A program made the position numbers and the translations under genes. The notes beneath the pieces are model-generated. The model made no database searches. It was not told the origin of the DNA and worked only from the letters and a program-made list of their open reading frames with translations. Below are positions 36,684 through 49,015 of a stretch of 64,000 nt of DNA, one piece after another (the stretch's first letter is position 1; each line of letters begins with the position of its first letter). This stretch comes from Doryteuthis pealeii. Lineage: Eukaryota > Mollusca > Cephalopoda > Myopsida > Loliginidae. The DNA is taken from NCBI GenBank assembly GCA_023376005.1, contig CM042179.1, forward strand, positions 17,128,054 to 17,192,053, given 5' to 3'.

Positions 36684-38204
36684 AATACTTCAATCTTCTC
36701 CCTATTTACTATCACTATGTACAAAATATGAAAGTTTTTCATTCAATTTACGTTTCTGTTATTTCTTGTAATGAATTAATATTTTCATTATAGTATTTTT
36801 GATTTTGATGAATTAGTTAATTACTGGTAATGAGTTTTTATAGACTTTAATTATTGTTTCATATAAATTGTTTAAAAAGAAACACTATTCAAAGTAGATT
36901 TTTTATGTTAACTTGTTGGCCTACAATTATTTCTTCTGTTATGTCTCTTATTGCCATCAAATTTTGTGCTTTTCAAGTTTGGGAAATATATTTTTGATTT
37001 TATTCCTCTTCACTTCTTTATATGAATTCATTCTATGATTGAAATTAATATGTATCTTTTATTCTAACTTATTTGGTCTCCTTTTAAATTATATCCATCA
37101 ATACTTAAATAGTCAAATTGTTTCTTTTGTATTTATTTAGTGAACTATTACAGAATAACTTTTAATTCTTCTATATTAGAAATGATTTTTCTTTATCTTC
37201 AATTAATTTATAACCAGTCTATCTACTTTTTTAGTCAAGTCTTAAACTTTCTCAATTAACTCGTGTTTACTATTTACTTTAACTGCAACTTCTTATATGT
37301 ATTTCAAAGTAACCTTTTTTTTTTCATTTGGATTGTTTATTGGGAAAATCAAATGCATTTTATTGCCAAATTTTCTACAGTTTAATGATAGGATAAAAAT
37401 GTAAATTATTTAGATTTGTTATAATCAGTAATAGCTGTACATTTAATCAAAAAAGATCTTACATTGATGGCACTGTTTTTTTTGTTGTTTTTGGGTTTTT
37501 TTGTTTTTTAGAGGGGAGGGGTCTTCACCTTTTAGGAATTATAAAATTATAAATACAATGGAAAATAACATATTTTAATTAATATTTTGAGACAATTGGT
37601 ATCTTATTCTTTTTTCTTAATTGTTTTTTTCTAATGTATAAAAGTTTTTTAGAAGTAGGAAACTTGATATTTTTCAAAAAAAAATAAAGATATTGCTCTC
37701 AAAATTATTTTCTGTTATAATTTTAATTAGATTATAAAATTCTTATTTTAAGCTTCAGTTTTTTTTATGAAAAAAAGGTTATTGTACTTAGTACTTATTT
37801 TGATAAAAAAAATAATGTGGATAAGTTTCTTTTAAAAATATTTTGTGTGGTATAATATATTATTCACCAGTTTGGCTTAAGACAATCTGTTTTATGCCAT
37901 TTACAGTTTTCAAATAAGTGACCATGATATTATTCTTGTTCTCTTCATGTTGCATATTGCTCAGTGAACTTGTCTCAAAATGCAGACACAACAACAAAGT
38001 TCTACTAAAAGAACAAGCCAACATCATAAAATGAACCTAAGCAGACAGACATGTAATATAAATGGATTGTTTCAAATAAAAAGAGCATAATGTAATTATT
38101 ATGAATTACATGAAACAGACTTTCATAAGCCAGACAAGACAGGTGTGTATATATAACAGAACTCTAAAAATATATGATAAAGAAAAGAAGAAAAAAATAT
38201 AATC
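36081..38204. other. AT-rich intron sequence with (CT)n tract
   Basis: An uninterrupted CT tract occupies 36620-36682. The rest is AT-rich, with T and A homopolymers, and shows no gene or named element. Confidence 0.4.
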
Positions 38205-38635
38205 ATTATCAAGGCGTGCTGACAGCATGGATTCCTTTGACTATCTCTTACCATCCATCCCTATCAGTTATTGCATATCTAGATGCCACCTACTGTTCAT
38301 ACAGAGCTGATGAATGTTTTTTTTTGGTTGGCCAACATTGGTGTATCCATAGGAGAATGTTGCTTATGAGTTCATCCTTACTTCTCCAGCAGTACCCAGC
38401 ATGTCTTACTTGGATGATTCGCAAAATGGGAGGTAAGTTGCCATACAACTGCTATTTTGTAGGGTGCTGCTACTAGGATTTTTTCAAAACAGCATGCAGC
38501 CTCCTCCTCCTTTTGTAGTTCCCATTTAGCTTTTTCTTCAGGCATTTCATTAAAGTCCAAGTGGTGCAACCATACAATATTACTGACACCACTACTGCAT
38601 CAGTAATACTTTCTGTGAGATATAAACTGCTTCTT
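38205..38635 (-). pseudogene. LINE reverse transcriptase C-terminal fragment
   Basis: On the minus strand from about 38630 to 38473 the frame reads SSLYLTESITDAVVVSVILY, then GCTTWTLMKCLKKKLNGNYK and RRRRLHAVLKKS. This is the post-catalytic C-terminal part of the same non-LTR retrotransposon family as 15190-15770. The decayed 3' continuation runs down to about 38205, where GGCGTGCTGACAGCATGGAT has a counterpart at about 44983. It is a 5'-truncated dead copy, antisense to ORAI. Confidence 0.85.
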
Positions 38636-39380
38636 GCCTTTTTTTTGGTGTGAAACCATTTTCTTTCATTAGATCTATTGATATTCGATGTACATAATCG
38701 AGGGTAGATTAATCTTGAAAATAAAAAAAGAATAAAAGGGGTAATGCTTTTGTGTATTGTAAATATTTTGGTTATCAATTTAGAAAGTAATGAATTGATT
38801 TTAAAAAATACCATGTGCACTTGAAAAGTAATAAAATGGAAATTTTTTCAATCCAATTTATTTTGCTCCCTGTATTTGTTGTACTTACTATAGAAATAAA
38901 TGGGGGCATTATTTTTGGTCCACCCCTCATATACTTTAAACATTTTATTTTATCAAATTTAGAAAAATATTTACCTATATATTAATACTCATGTTCCTTA
39001 ATTGAATGACCATTATCATCTTGCAACACCTTCTGGTTAAAAACGAGACATCCAAATCTTCCAAGATGAAATGTAAAAATGTAAATCTTCATTATCTGGT
39101 GCTGCTTATCTGCCAAATTCTTATTTCTTATGAGTGTCATCACCTCAGCTAAATGGACCATTCCGTTTTTATTATAAAGAAAGAAAGGGAAGAAAAAAGG
39201 ACATGCTACACAGAAAAAATATAAGAAAGAAAGACTAGGGGAATGACATAAAATAACAGAATCAACAAATCAAAGCTGTAATAATTAAATTATCATACTG
39301 TGGTATATCCACAGCTCCTATTAGTTAAGTATAATTAATATATTGCATTTATTCATATTAGTAATGCAGGTAAATCTATT
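38636..39380. other. AT-rich intron sequence
   Basis: No gene or repeat recognised. Confidence 0.4.
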
Positions 39381-40554
39381 TTGATAAAAGCTCAAATTTT
39401 GGCACAGGTAGACCAATATGAACAAATTTGGATGTGAAACTATCACCCAACTGGCTGTGGCAGCCATTTTGAAAAAGAGTGAGTGCAGTGGGAAAGATGT
39501 CCCAACTTGTTGGTATGTTCTACTAATTTGCATAATATGCAACTCATGAACTGTTCTCCATTGAAGAAATTTCTTTTAGGATAACTTGGGTTTGATCTCT
39601 TTCAGCATTTTGCTGCTCATGGATGACATTCTGGTATCTGGTATGAGAGGGTTCTGCTGCCAATAATGAATGGATAACATCTATAAAGTAGTGAAGGAAA
39701 TGGTCAACTGTTTTGGGGGGGCCGATTTTGTTTGGTCCTCTGAGGATAATTAAGCTGTAGTCAATACCGGTCCCAGGGAATGCAGGTTGTTGTATGAGGG
39801 AAATAGCAATTCCATGGAATAACTGTTTTCTTTTGGTTTAACTTGGGTTGTGATTGATATGTTATCTACAGTAGAAGTTATGAAGACTATCTATGTACTT
39901 GATACTGGGACTTTCCAAGATCATAAAGTGGCACACAGACAAAGTTGGCATCCTGTAGGAAACCTACTTCTCAGATGTCCTCTAGCTACTCTCCTTGTCT
40001 TGGATGGACTTGTCCATGACTGGCATCATTTTTTGGCAATATGAAGCATAATGACCAGTCTGTCTCTGTTTGCTGACTGAACAGAGGTAGACTGAACTTC
40101 TTACACACCATGAGGCTCAACAAGTTTGAATCTATTCAACATTGTCATTTTCTATTTCCACAACAAAGTTGAATGAAAGGGAGCACTCAGAATTCAAGTG
40201 AATTAGGACATATTCAATTGAGAGATGTTTGTCATGGTTTTTATGCTAATCTATTAATAATTCAATAAATCAATAAGATAAAATTCTAAAAAGCACATGA
40301 GCACCTTTCTTTGTTGTTAAGTGTTACTCTACTTTAACAACAATATGCAACATAATGTTTGCATAACATTGCACATTCAAAACAATCATTTTTTTTTTTT
40401 CCTGCACTCAGTACATCCCATTCACTAAGAGATAAGTCTTCTTCCTCAGCAGCCATGTGGCTACCATTTTGGAAAATGGCAGTTGGGCATTGGCCCCACA
40501 TTTAGATTTGTTCATGTTGATCTACTTCTGGGACAAAATTAGTACTTTTATCAA
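39381..40554. mobile_element. Long-inverted-repeat element, 1.17 kb
   Basis: Outer ends are TTGATAAAAGCTCAAATTTT (left) and the complement CTTTTATCAA at 40545-40554 (right). The arms, about 39381-39510 and 40430-40554, share an ATGAACAAAT block and an AAAATGGCTGCCAC/AAAATGGTAGCCAC pair. The middle 900 bp has moderate complexity but no protein that I recognise. It may be a decayed DNA transposon or an inverted pair of another repeat. No target duplication was resolved. Confidence 0.6.
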
Positions 40555-40808
40555 AGTGTGTGGTTATTGCCATAGGAAATGGACTTGGTGTCCAGAGTTC
40601 AAATCCTGGATGAGGTTGTTTGCATTTCACATAGTGCTAATACCCTTGGGAAAGGTATGCATCCAACTGTTCTCCTTACAGATATGGGTAAATAGTAAGA
40701 CAGACTAGGCTTTTTAAGCTTGGTATGTCAACCAGTCTAGAAGGAAAATCTCTGATTTGATACCTGTTAGTAAAATTGACCTTGTGTCACATCCTACTTG
40801 TGTGGATA
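40555..40808 (+). mobile_element. tRNA-derived SINE, family S2
   Basis: Begins AGTGTGTGGTTATTGCCATA, lacking about 8 bp of the A box, then CAGAGTTCAAATCCTGGATG as a good B box, the S2 body and a (TA)n tail. It starts exactly at the right end of the long-inverted-repeat element. Confidence 0.8.
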
Positions 40809-41549
40809 TATATATATATATGTTATACCGACATGGATTACTTACACATGTGAAAAAGAAATAAGGAATACATAGATATTATCTTTCTTTTGTCTCTCCA
40901 TAAAGAATTTTGTACTATGCAATCTTTAATTCAGTCATTGTCTCTAGATAACCAACCAACAAGCCTGTCTCTGTTTTTCTTTCATTTCCATCCAATCCCA
41001 CTTGTTCTATGTATATTCTTCTTTCTATGTATATTACTATTACCTAAATATGCTCAAATCTACTCTTTTGTTTCATGAACATTTAGCAAGCATCAATAAA
41101 TATCAATGGGTTCAATGTTTTTTCCTCATGGAAGAATTCAATGATACACTTTTTCTTTGTATGTCAAATGCAATTTTGTCAGATTGCCACTTGTGCTATC
41201 TATTAGGTAAATTAGAATATTGGCATGAATGTTCAACCTCTTTGTCATACCACCACCTAATACTTCTGAAAAAAAAAACATACAGAAAAACTATTTTATA
41301 TAATTTAAGATATATTTTCTTGCATCTTTCATTTATTCTAACCATCTGCTTGATATCTGATCACTGATTAGATTTATCTCATATCATGAATTCTCCTCTT
41401 TCAGACTATTGACAGTCAAATTTTCTATAAATATATGTTTAAATTCTTAAACTTTAAAATTTTAAAAAAGCCATCTGTAACATGTTGTTAATTTTATTAG
41501 TGAATTTGGAACTACCTCAAAATTATAAGATAGAAATAAATGTCAACAT

Positions 41550-41551
<2 letters not shown>
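40809..41551. other. Non-coding intron sequence
   Basis: Open frames at 40890-41078 and 41002-41367 are T-rich and have no domain or splice support. No repeat recognised. Confidence 0.4.

Positions 41552-41591
<40 letters not shown>
41552..41591. repeat. (TA)n microsatellite
   Basis: A 40-bp TA tract that continues directly into the 3' end of the antisense S2 SINE and is best read as its tail. Confidence 0.95.
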
Positions 41592-41596
<5 letters not shown>

Positions 41597-41812
41597 AGCC
41601 CCTCCACACGAGCAGGATGTGGCACAAGGTCAATTTCTTAAGTGGAGTTTAACAGGTTTGAATTCAGAGTTTTCCTTCTCCTAGACTGGTTACCTAGCCA
41701 TGGTTAAAGAGCCCAGTCTGCCCTACAATTTACCCATGGGGGAGTAGTGAATTCATACCTTTCTAAAGGGTATTAGCACCATGTGAAATGCAAACAGCCT
41801 TGTCCACATCAA
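41592..41812 (-). mobile_element. tRNA-derived SINE, family S2 (head lost)
   Basis: Carries the S2 body in reverse, from CACACGAGCAGGATGTGGCA through CTCCTAGACTGGTTACCTAG to GTGAAATGCAAACAGCC. The A and B boxes are missing beyond about 41812. Confidence 0.8.
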
Positions 41813-41989
41813 TAGAATTGAATAATGAAAAAATAAAATGGTGAAGTAAAGAATAAGTGGACTAAGTATATTTGTAATGAACATGAGAAAAAATAGTCAA
41901 CAATGCCATAAAAGCTGCAAAACTTAAGAAGCTTCTTACAACATTAATAAATGAAGAAAGTGATCTCTTGGAAATGTGTGTGTGTGTGT

Positions 41990-42190
41990 GTGTGGGGCTT
42001 CCTGTGGGGTAGTGCTTAACATGATGGACTGCGATATTGTCATAAATGAGTTTGATTACCTGTCACACTAATATATTCACTTTCAGACTAATACCCTTAG
42101 GAAAGGCATGAACTCCTCATCTCCCTGATAAAGGTTAAATAATAACACTACAAGGATAGCTTTAGCATTAAATGACCCATGAAGGTTGAT
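41990..42190 (+). mobile_element. Diverged SINE, probably S2-related
   Basis: After a (TG)n tract, GGGGTAGTGCTTAACATGAT resembles an A-box head. GACTAATACCCTTAGGAAAG matches an S2 body block. The rest is strongly diverged. Confidence 0.45.
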
Positions 42191-43116
42191 ATGTAATTTG
42201 ACCAACAAAAAAAAAGACATTTTGGAAATATTCATAAAAAGATTAAAATGAACATGCTAAATCATTGCTTTGTTGCTCTGATGAATCATGGTACAAGTAA
42301 TTGGTCCATTACTTTTAGGAAAAAACTTTTATATGAAATTATTTTAGACTTAACAGAGATACCTAGTATTACCCATGTCAGTATTTTATCAAAATACCAT
42401 TCAATAATGTACAAATTAAGTTCAAATTTGCCATAAGAATTATAACATTTTGTTTGCTCATTTATTTATTCATTTCAAAGCTTCAGGATAAATAATATTC
42501 TTGCAACAACAATATAATTTTGACTTCTGAGTCTTCAAATTCAAATGGTAAGTCAATTGGTCTTAGAGATATTCTGGTGATAAAGTATTTATCTACAGCA
42601 AAACTTCTTGACATAATGGTTGCATCCAGGACCTAGGGCATCATACTTTTGATGGTCAGGAGATATTGGAGAGATAAAAAATAGTTTTTTTTATCTCAGT
42701 ATTGTGTTGAACAAATGCATTTAATTCATAGTTCATCCTCAAAATACATCTATTTGAAAATCTCAACTATTTTTAAATGAGGACAATGCAAATTCCTTCT
42801 TTTGAATTGATACAAGTCATTCAGTACAAATTAATTTTAATTAAGCCACTTCCATGTAGTAGAATTGCACCAGATTATTTATACTCCCTAAAAGATATAG
42901 AATGTTTGATTTCCAATTCATCAAGCCAATACCTTCATCCAAGAAAATCAATAAATAATTCATTTAAATGTTTTAAGGAAATAATAATAATAATAATCAT
43001 CTGTGTGTTTATAATTAATTCTTATGACTGTTCCCTTCTATAAATTTTAATAAAACTTGCAAACTAAAATTGATTTATCAGTTATCCCCTTTTAACTTTC
43101 ATTTTTGAACATACAT
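42191..43116. other. Non-coding intron sequence
   Basis: No gene or repeat recognised. Open frames at 42248-42436 and 42777-43043 show no family features. Confidence 0.4.
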
Positions 43117-43135
43117 TAATATATATATATATATA

Positions 43136-43168
<33 letters not shown>
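43117..43168. repeat. (TA)n microsatellite
   Basis: TA tract with two single-base slips, directly before the head of the S1 SINE. Confidence 0.9.
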
Positions 43169-43170
<2 letters not shown>

Positions 43171-43400
43171 TTGTTTAGTCAGCAGTAGAGCATTCACCTA
43201 GAAATTACAGGGTTCTGGATTTGATAATAGTCCTCACCAACCCAATGTATGAGTAGCACAGCTTAGATAGGAGGTGATGGTAGGTGTGGCGCTTCATCTC
43301 AGCAAAACAATCTCCCTGGTCTAGGGCTAGTGAAAAAGGGATATACTCTCTCGTCGTCCAGCCGAACATGACAATTGGCCACTCTGTTAACTTGATTTAC
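43169..43400 (+). mobile_element. tRNA-derived SINE, family S1
   Basis: Starts GTTTGTTTAGTCAGCAGTAG, a decayed form of the S1 A box, and shares the CATCTCAGCAAAACAATCTC and CCTGGTCTAGGGCTAGTGAA body blocks with the antisense copies at 6684 and 19447. Confidence 0.75.
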
Positions 43401-43406
43401 ATATGT

Positions 43407-43441
<35 letters not shown>

Positions 43442-43470
43442 TTTGTTTATATATATATGTAATGTATGTA

Positions 43471-43750
43471 AGCACATGGTGTAATGGTTAGAGTCATAGA
43501 ATATGGACTCATTGACCAGAGTTCAAATCCTGGATGAGGTTGTTTGCATTTCACATAGCACTAATACCTTTGGGAACATCCAACTACACTACTCTTTCTC
43601 CAGTCATGGGCAAGTAGTAGGGTGCTCTGGACTCTTTAACCTTGGTTAGGCAACCAGTCTAGAAGGAAAATTGAATTTAAACCTGTTAAATTCTGCTTAA
43701 GATATTGACCATGTGTCGCATCATGCTCGTGCGGTTGGTTGGTAAATATA
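43471..43750 (+). mobile_element. tRNA-derived SINE, family S2, near full-length
   Basis: AGCACATGGTGTAATGGTTA (A box), CAGAGTTCAAATCCTGGATG (B box), TTTGCATTTCACATAGCACT, GGCAACCAGTCTAGAAGGAA and a CGTGCGGTTGGTTGGTAAAT end make this one of the most complete S2 copies. It is followed by (TA)n and (CA)n tracts to about 43820. Confidence 0.85.
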
Positions 43751-43773
43751 TATATAATGTATTGTATGTTATT

Positions 43774-43774
<1 letters not shown>

Positions 43775-43819
<45 letters not shown>

Positions 43820-43820
43820 G
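43775..43820. repeat. (TA)n and (CA)n microsatellite
   Basis: A TA tract runs directly into a CA tract downstream of the S2 copy. Confidence 0.9.
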
Positions 43821-44086
43821 ATGCTGATAGGTACACACCCTGCATCCTTGATGCACAAAAATCTAAAAGGACACAGTAAAATCATATCCATGCATCCCAG
43901 TGTTTTTCTTTTTTCTCCCTTCCCCATTTCAAGCTAACTATAAATACATTTCAATAGTTTCTTAGAAATGAATTACACAGGATAGATTACAAAGTTGGAG
44001 TTAAATGGCTTTAGTTGGGATGCATAAATTTTCCCGGGGACTAATTCAAAGCAAATTTGTGCATCCCTAATCAAAAAGCTATCAGC

Positions 44087-44091
<5 letters not shown>

Positions 44092-44131
<40 letters not shown>
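44092..44131. repeat. (TA)n microsatellite
   Basis: Uninterrupted TA tract of about 40 bp. Confidence 0.95.
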
Positions 44132-44132
<1 letters not shown>

Positions 44133-44674
44133 CAATTTTTTTAATAAATCATATGCTAAAAATTCTAGACCCAATAAATAATTATAAAATCCCTTTGACA
44201 GTTTTTTTAATGCACATATGATAGTTGCCACTATACAATTAAAAAACAATTATTTTGTAGTTATAAGTAAATTCTCCTAATGACATCTAATACAAAACAA
44301 ACTTTTTGGTTAGTTCAATAATAAGTTATAGTCTAAGGGACATAAGTCCTTTAGAATATTTTAGAATCAAAATCCATTATCATTTGGCCTAAATAAAGCC
44401 AATCCTACATTCCTTTTAAATCTTGATTACACTGACCATCCACTATATAATTTGACTACTTGATAATTTTTTCATTCATATTTTTTTCTTTGTTCCTTAC
44501 TCATTCATCATTTCCTTTTAACCAACAACTTACTGAAATCTTATTTTTTTTCTCCCATCAAATAACAATTATACTCTACTACATCAAAGTTCACAAGGTT
44601 AGGTAATAAAAATGTTAGTGTCTCACATAATGTATGTATGGTGTTTGTTTTAACTTATATGCCACAGAACCACA
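44132..44674. other. AT-rich intron sequence
   Basis: No gene or repeat recognised. Confidence 0.4.
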
Positions 44675-44830
44675 TGAATCTTATTTTGATACCAACCCTC
44701 GCTAAATCAACAGGAGTAGCACATTTTGGATCTGTTCAGTAAAGGAAAAAGCTGATTGTAGTTGTGGTGATCCACCTCAGAAACAAAAACAATCTCCCTG
44801 GTCTAATGCTAGTGAAAAAGTGAAATTTCT
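44675..44830 (+). mobile_element. SINE fragment, family S1
   Basis: GATACCAACCCTCGC and AACAATCTCCCTGGTCTAAT with AGTGAAAAAGTG match the S1 body in the forward orientation. The tRNA-like head is missing. Confidence 0.65.
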
Positions 44831-44969
44831 TGTATTATCTTAAATTTAGTTATCTATGTTAAGCTGATTAGGAGTAACTTTAATAATGATATCAGAAATA
44901 GTAATTATTTGAAAGATATATAAAATTGATTGGAGACTATACTTTTAGATAGTTATTATCATTTTTATC

Positions 44970-45695
44970 ATCATCAAGTCGAGGCGTGATGGCAGCCTGG
45001 ATTCCTTTGACTCTTTCTTGCCATCCATCCCTATTGGCCATTGCTCTTGGTAAGTTGTCTAAACGGCATCCTGCATCCACACAGTTAATGGGTGTAAGTT
45101 TTGGTATTTGACCAACACTAGTATGTCTATGTATAGGAGTCTATAGGAGAACATCACTTATGAGGTTGTCTTTAGTTCTCTAGTGGGGCCCAACATGTCT
45201 TGTTCATCTTACTTAGATGGTTTGTGTGATAAGAGGTATACAACTACAACCTTGTGTAGTTCCCATCTAGCTTTTACTCCAATCATTTTAAGTCAAAGTG
45301 GTGCAACCATACAATAGTACTGACACTACTACAGTTTGGAAGAAGTTCTGTTTTATTTTATCAGAGAGATCAGATTTCCATATGATTGATAATCTGTCAA
45401 TAGCAGTCCTTACTTTAACTATGTATACATTAACATCACTTTCAGTAGGTAGGTGCAATATTGTTACAGTGATATATGAAATGGTTTACTAATTTCAGAG
45501 GAAATGGAACCACCTTCATTAAAATACATGAACTCTGTTTTATCTGAGTTCCCATAGAAACCAATGCTTTTTATAACATACTCCACAATATGCAGCAGAG
45601 ATTCAGCTTGAGCAGATGTATTTGCAAGAAACACTGGATCATCTGCATAGTCTACATCAGTAATAATAGTTTCTGCTAGATATTTTCTGTTTCTT
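44970..45695 (-). pseudogene. LINE reverse transcriptase fragment with YADD box
   Basis: On the minus strand the sequence begins near TIITDVDYADD with YADD at 45638-45649. It continues through decayed reverse transcriptase sequence, where a GFYGNSDKTEFMYF-like stretch is visible near 45527-45565, to a 3' part ending near 44983. It is the longest copy of the family in the window. Stops and frameshifts make it inactive. Its 5' break lies next to a C/CT-rich tract at 45697-45727. Confidence 0.8.
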
Positions 45696-47264
45696 CCCCC
45701 CCCCTCTCTCTCCCTCTCTCTCTCTCTTTTCTGTGCATGAAAACTCAGACACAGGTAATAAATAAAACTGTTACTATTGATTCAGATGATAAAATAACTC
45801 TTGTAGTCATCAGAGTTCTAGTGTTGATGCAGAAAAGATTTCCCTTAAATGGGGATCGAGTTTTGGTTGTGTTTTTGTCTGTTCATCTCCACAAAGCCAT
45901 TGACTGCATTATTGATTTATAATCTTTTAATTTTTTTGTTTATCAATGTTTATTAATTTGTCCATCAGTGAGGATATACATTTTATAAACAGAGAAGTTC
46001 TAATATTCATTCTGGTAGTATAGTTGGCTTCTGGAAAATCATGGGGAATCAATTTTCAAACTTTAAATACTTTTGTTGTTGCAGGTGAATTACTGTTGAT
46101 ATCTTCATTCATTTGAGCTAATTCTTAAACTTTAACAATTTTATTTCTATTGAGTTTAGATAAAAGTAGATTTTTTTAAAACTCAATCACTTCTTCATGG
46201 TGCATCTCTTAGGTTAATGTCCCCCTTTTTAAAGATATCAAACCATCTTCATTTGAAAAAAAAAAAAAACCCTATTACATAACAAAAAAATTATTTCAAG
46301 ATGCTTTTGCAGCATTATTACCTGTATGTAGACATGTACATCTTTAAGAATGTTAAGTTAGTAACTTAGTTGAATCCTACTCTGATGAGGTAACTTATTC
46401 ATTTAAAAATATAAAAACACAAATTAGCAAATATTGTTATTATTCCAGAGATTTAGAATAACAATATCATTCACTTGATGGTTACCAGATTTTAAACATT
46501 ACTTATGAAATGACCTGATAAACAAAAAGGATATCTTATAATAAAGACAGGAAACAGGAAACAAATTAAGATATCTAAAGACAGACCTTGAACTGGCACT
46601 GAATAAGTCTTTATTTATCTAGGTCATTATTTTTTTTATTGTGAAATAATAAAAATGAACAGAAACTACAAAAGATTTGATTCATGTTTTCAATGATGAA
46701 ACCTGCTTGAATGACACATGAGAGAAAACTATAAAAAATTCAATGCCTGAATAAATTTAATTTCTATATTAAAATATCTCAAAGTATTCCTGAATTATTG
46801 TTGAATAATTGGCTTTTTTAATAAAATGTTTATATATTTTATTATGTCTTTCTATATTATACTTTGATGAGTATGTTTCTGCACATATCATGAGATACAT
46901 TTTGGAGCAATCTAGATAAGTAGTAAATGTTGTTCTATTCCAAAACCATCAAAACTGATGCACAAATTACTATTATCTAATATACATTTTATTAAGCATT
47001 ACCACAGATTCAATTCAATGTTCATATATCTATTGACTTTCTGAAGAGTTTACACATCATTAGTAAAAAGAGGAAGATTTTGAAATGAGTTAACAAGTTG
47101 GTTGTTCATTTCATTATATGTTACTTTTTCATTATGTCTGACAACTCATTAAATAAAGATATTCTCTATAACTTCCTGAAAGAAGAGACAAATAAATACA
47201 TTTATATGAGAAAATAGAAAAAATATTATAGACTGTTCATAAATACACAATATTACTGTGGCCA
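45696..47264. other. AT-rich intron sequence
   Basis: Starts with the C and CT tract at 45697-45727. An open frame at 45737-45922 lacks family features. No gene recognised. Confidence 0.4.
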
Positions 47265-47310
47265 AATTTATTGGGGTGCTATAATTATCATCACCATGTT
47301 GCGCTGACAT

Positions 47311-47387
<77 letters not shown>

Positions 47388-47790
47388 AGTCATCACTCCT
47401 GGCAACTTCTCCTCACTACATCTAATATCTGCACAGAGCTGATCAATCTTAGTTTTTGCTTGTCGGCCCACTCTGGTGTGTCCCTATGTAGGAGTTCACA
47501 GGAGAATGTTACTTATGAATTTGTTCTTACATCACCAGCAGTGTCAAGCATGTCTTGTTCCTCTTACTTGGACAGTTTGTGTGATAGGAGGTAAGTGGTC
47601 ATACAGCTGCTTTCTTGTGGGGTGCTGGGTCCAGGATTTGTTCAGGACTGCACACAGCACCATTATGTAGTTCCTATCTAGCCTTTTTTCAATTTTTTTG
47701 TTAAAGTCCAAGTAGATCAGCTATACAGTCGCCCTGATATGGCTACAGCTTGGAAGAATTGATCATATGGAAATCACATCTCTCTGATAA
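47265..47790 (-). pseudogene. LINE C-terminal fragment interrupted by (CT)n
   Basis: The minus strand at about 47471-47385 reads MGRQAKTKIDQLCADIRCSE and then EKLPGVMTDRERE, matching the C-terminal tail of the same LINE family. The GA repeat (CT on the plus strand, 47313-47384) appears to have grown out of the terminal DRE codons. A further part up to about 47790 aligns with the copy at 38205-38635. Dead copy. Confidence 0.75.
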
Positions 47791-48955
47791 CATAAAAAGA
47801 GATTTTCTCCAAGCTGTAGATAAAATACAAAACAAAAGATCACTGTAAGTTTATAAGGATAATTAGAATGGAACTACTATCTAAATAAACTCCAAAATAC
47901 TGAATACCCTATTCAAAACTGCAAAGGACACAGTCTGAATTAAATAGCCTATTTGTAATGATGACAGAAAAGAGGTGACTGACTGAAAACTCATATTCAT
48001 AGCATTAAAAGATTTGATAAGAGTACTTTATCAAATTGCACTCTTGAAATAACATAGAAACTGAAGTATCATTTTGAAATTGAAGAATCAATGGAAGTCA
48101 ATGACAAATAAGACAAAAAAGAGAAACTGAAAGTAAAATTAAAACTTGAAAAAATCAATTTAAAGACTTCATTGATGAAATAAATTAAAATCCTGGTATA
48201 TTCAACATTTCATAAACTAATGATGCATGGAAGTTCCAAAAAATCCAAGAAGGAAAAGAAATATTAGATTTACCAATGAAAATTAAAAAAAAAAAGAAAA
48301 TAGTACACTTTTAAGGTATTTGTAAGATATGTGATGAATACAATATTTGCGCCCCCCCCCCCTCACATCAATAGACTGAAAAGCTATGGATTTTAATTCC
48401 TTATTTGTTATTTTAGGTGAGAGATTTCATAAGAAAAATGAAAGGGAACATTCTGTTTTTATTGAATTTACAGAATCTGATTGAGAAAGCTGCTAAATAG
48501 AACCTCTTGTAGAGATTAATAGGAATTAGAATCCATGTTCCAAAGAGAAAAATTGGAACAATGACAAATTCTAAAGGTAAATATTTTTCCAAACAGAAAT
48601 GGATGACAAATTCAGGTTAAGCATCTTTAAAGAACTGGATAATCAGGAATGATAAACAAAAAATCATCTACTTGCTTTGAATTGTCTGTGATTTCATTTG
48701 ATATAAATTCAAAGGATTCTTCTACAACCAAGAAAAAATATAAGACACCTTATAAGCTAAAGTGCTTATATAAAATTTACAAACAGAATGCACCACTGCC
48801 AAGCATAAAAGTATACAGATTCTTTTTGTAATAATAATGGAGATAATAAGGGTCATACCAGCCTCTTCCTTAATTGATTCAAAATTTGTCAATGTCTTAA
48901 AGATAGATTTTTTAATGCACCAAAATTCAAAAGTACCCATAAAAAAACATCAATT
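47791..48955. other. AT-rich intron sequence
   Basis: No gene or named repeat recognised. A C run lies at about 48352-48362. Confidence 0.4.
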
Positions 48956-49015
48956 AATTCCATGTGGTAATATTTCCATGACATAAAGGTCATGGAAATA
49001 TTACCACATGGAATT
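48956..49015. repeat. Perfect 27-bp inverted repeat, 6-nt loop
   Basis: Arms at 48956-48982 and 48989-49015 are exact complements (left arm begins AATTCCATGTGGTAATATTT). The loop is ATAAAG. Confidence 0.95.

Noticed and set aside
38174..38476. 100-residue plus-strand open frame
   Set aside because: It is the antisense of a LINE fragment whose minus strand gives the recognisable protein.
40890..41367. Overlapping open frames including one of 121 residues
   Set aside because: T-rich hydrophobic translation without conserved residues; expected by chance in this composition.
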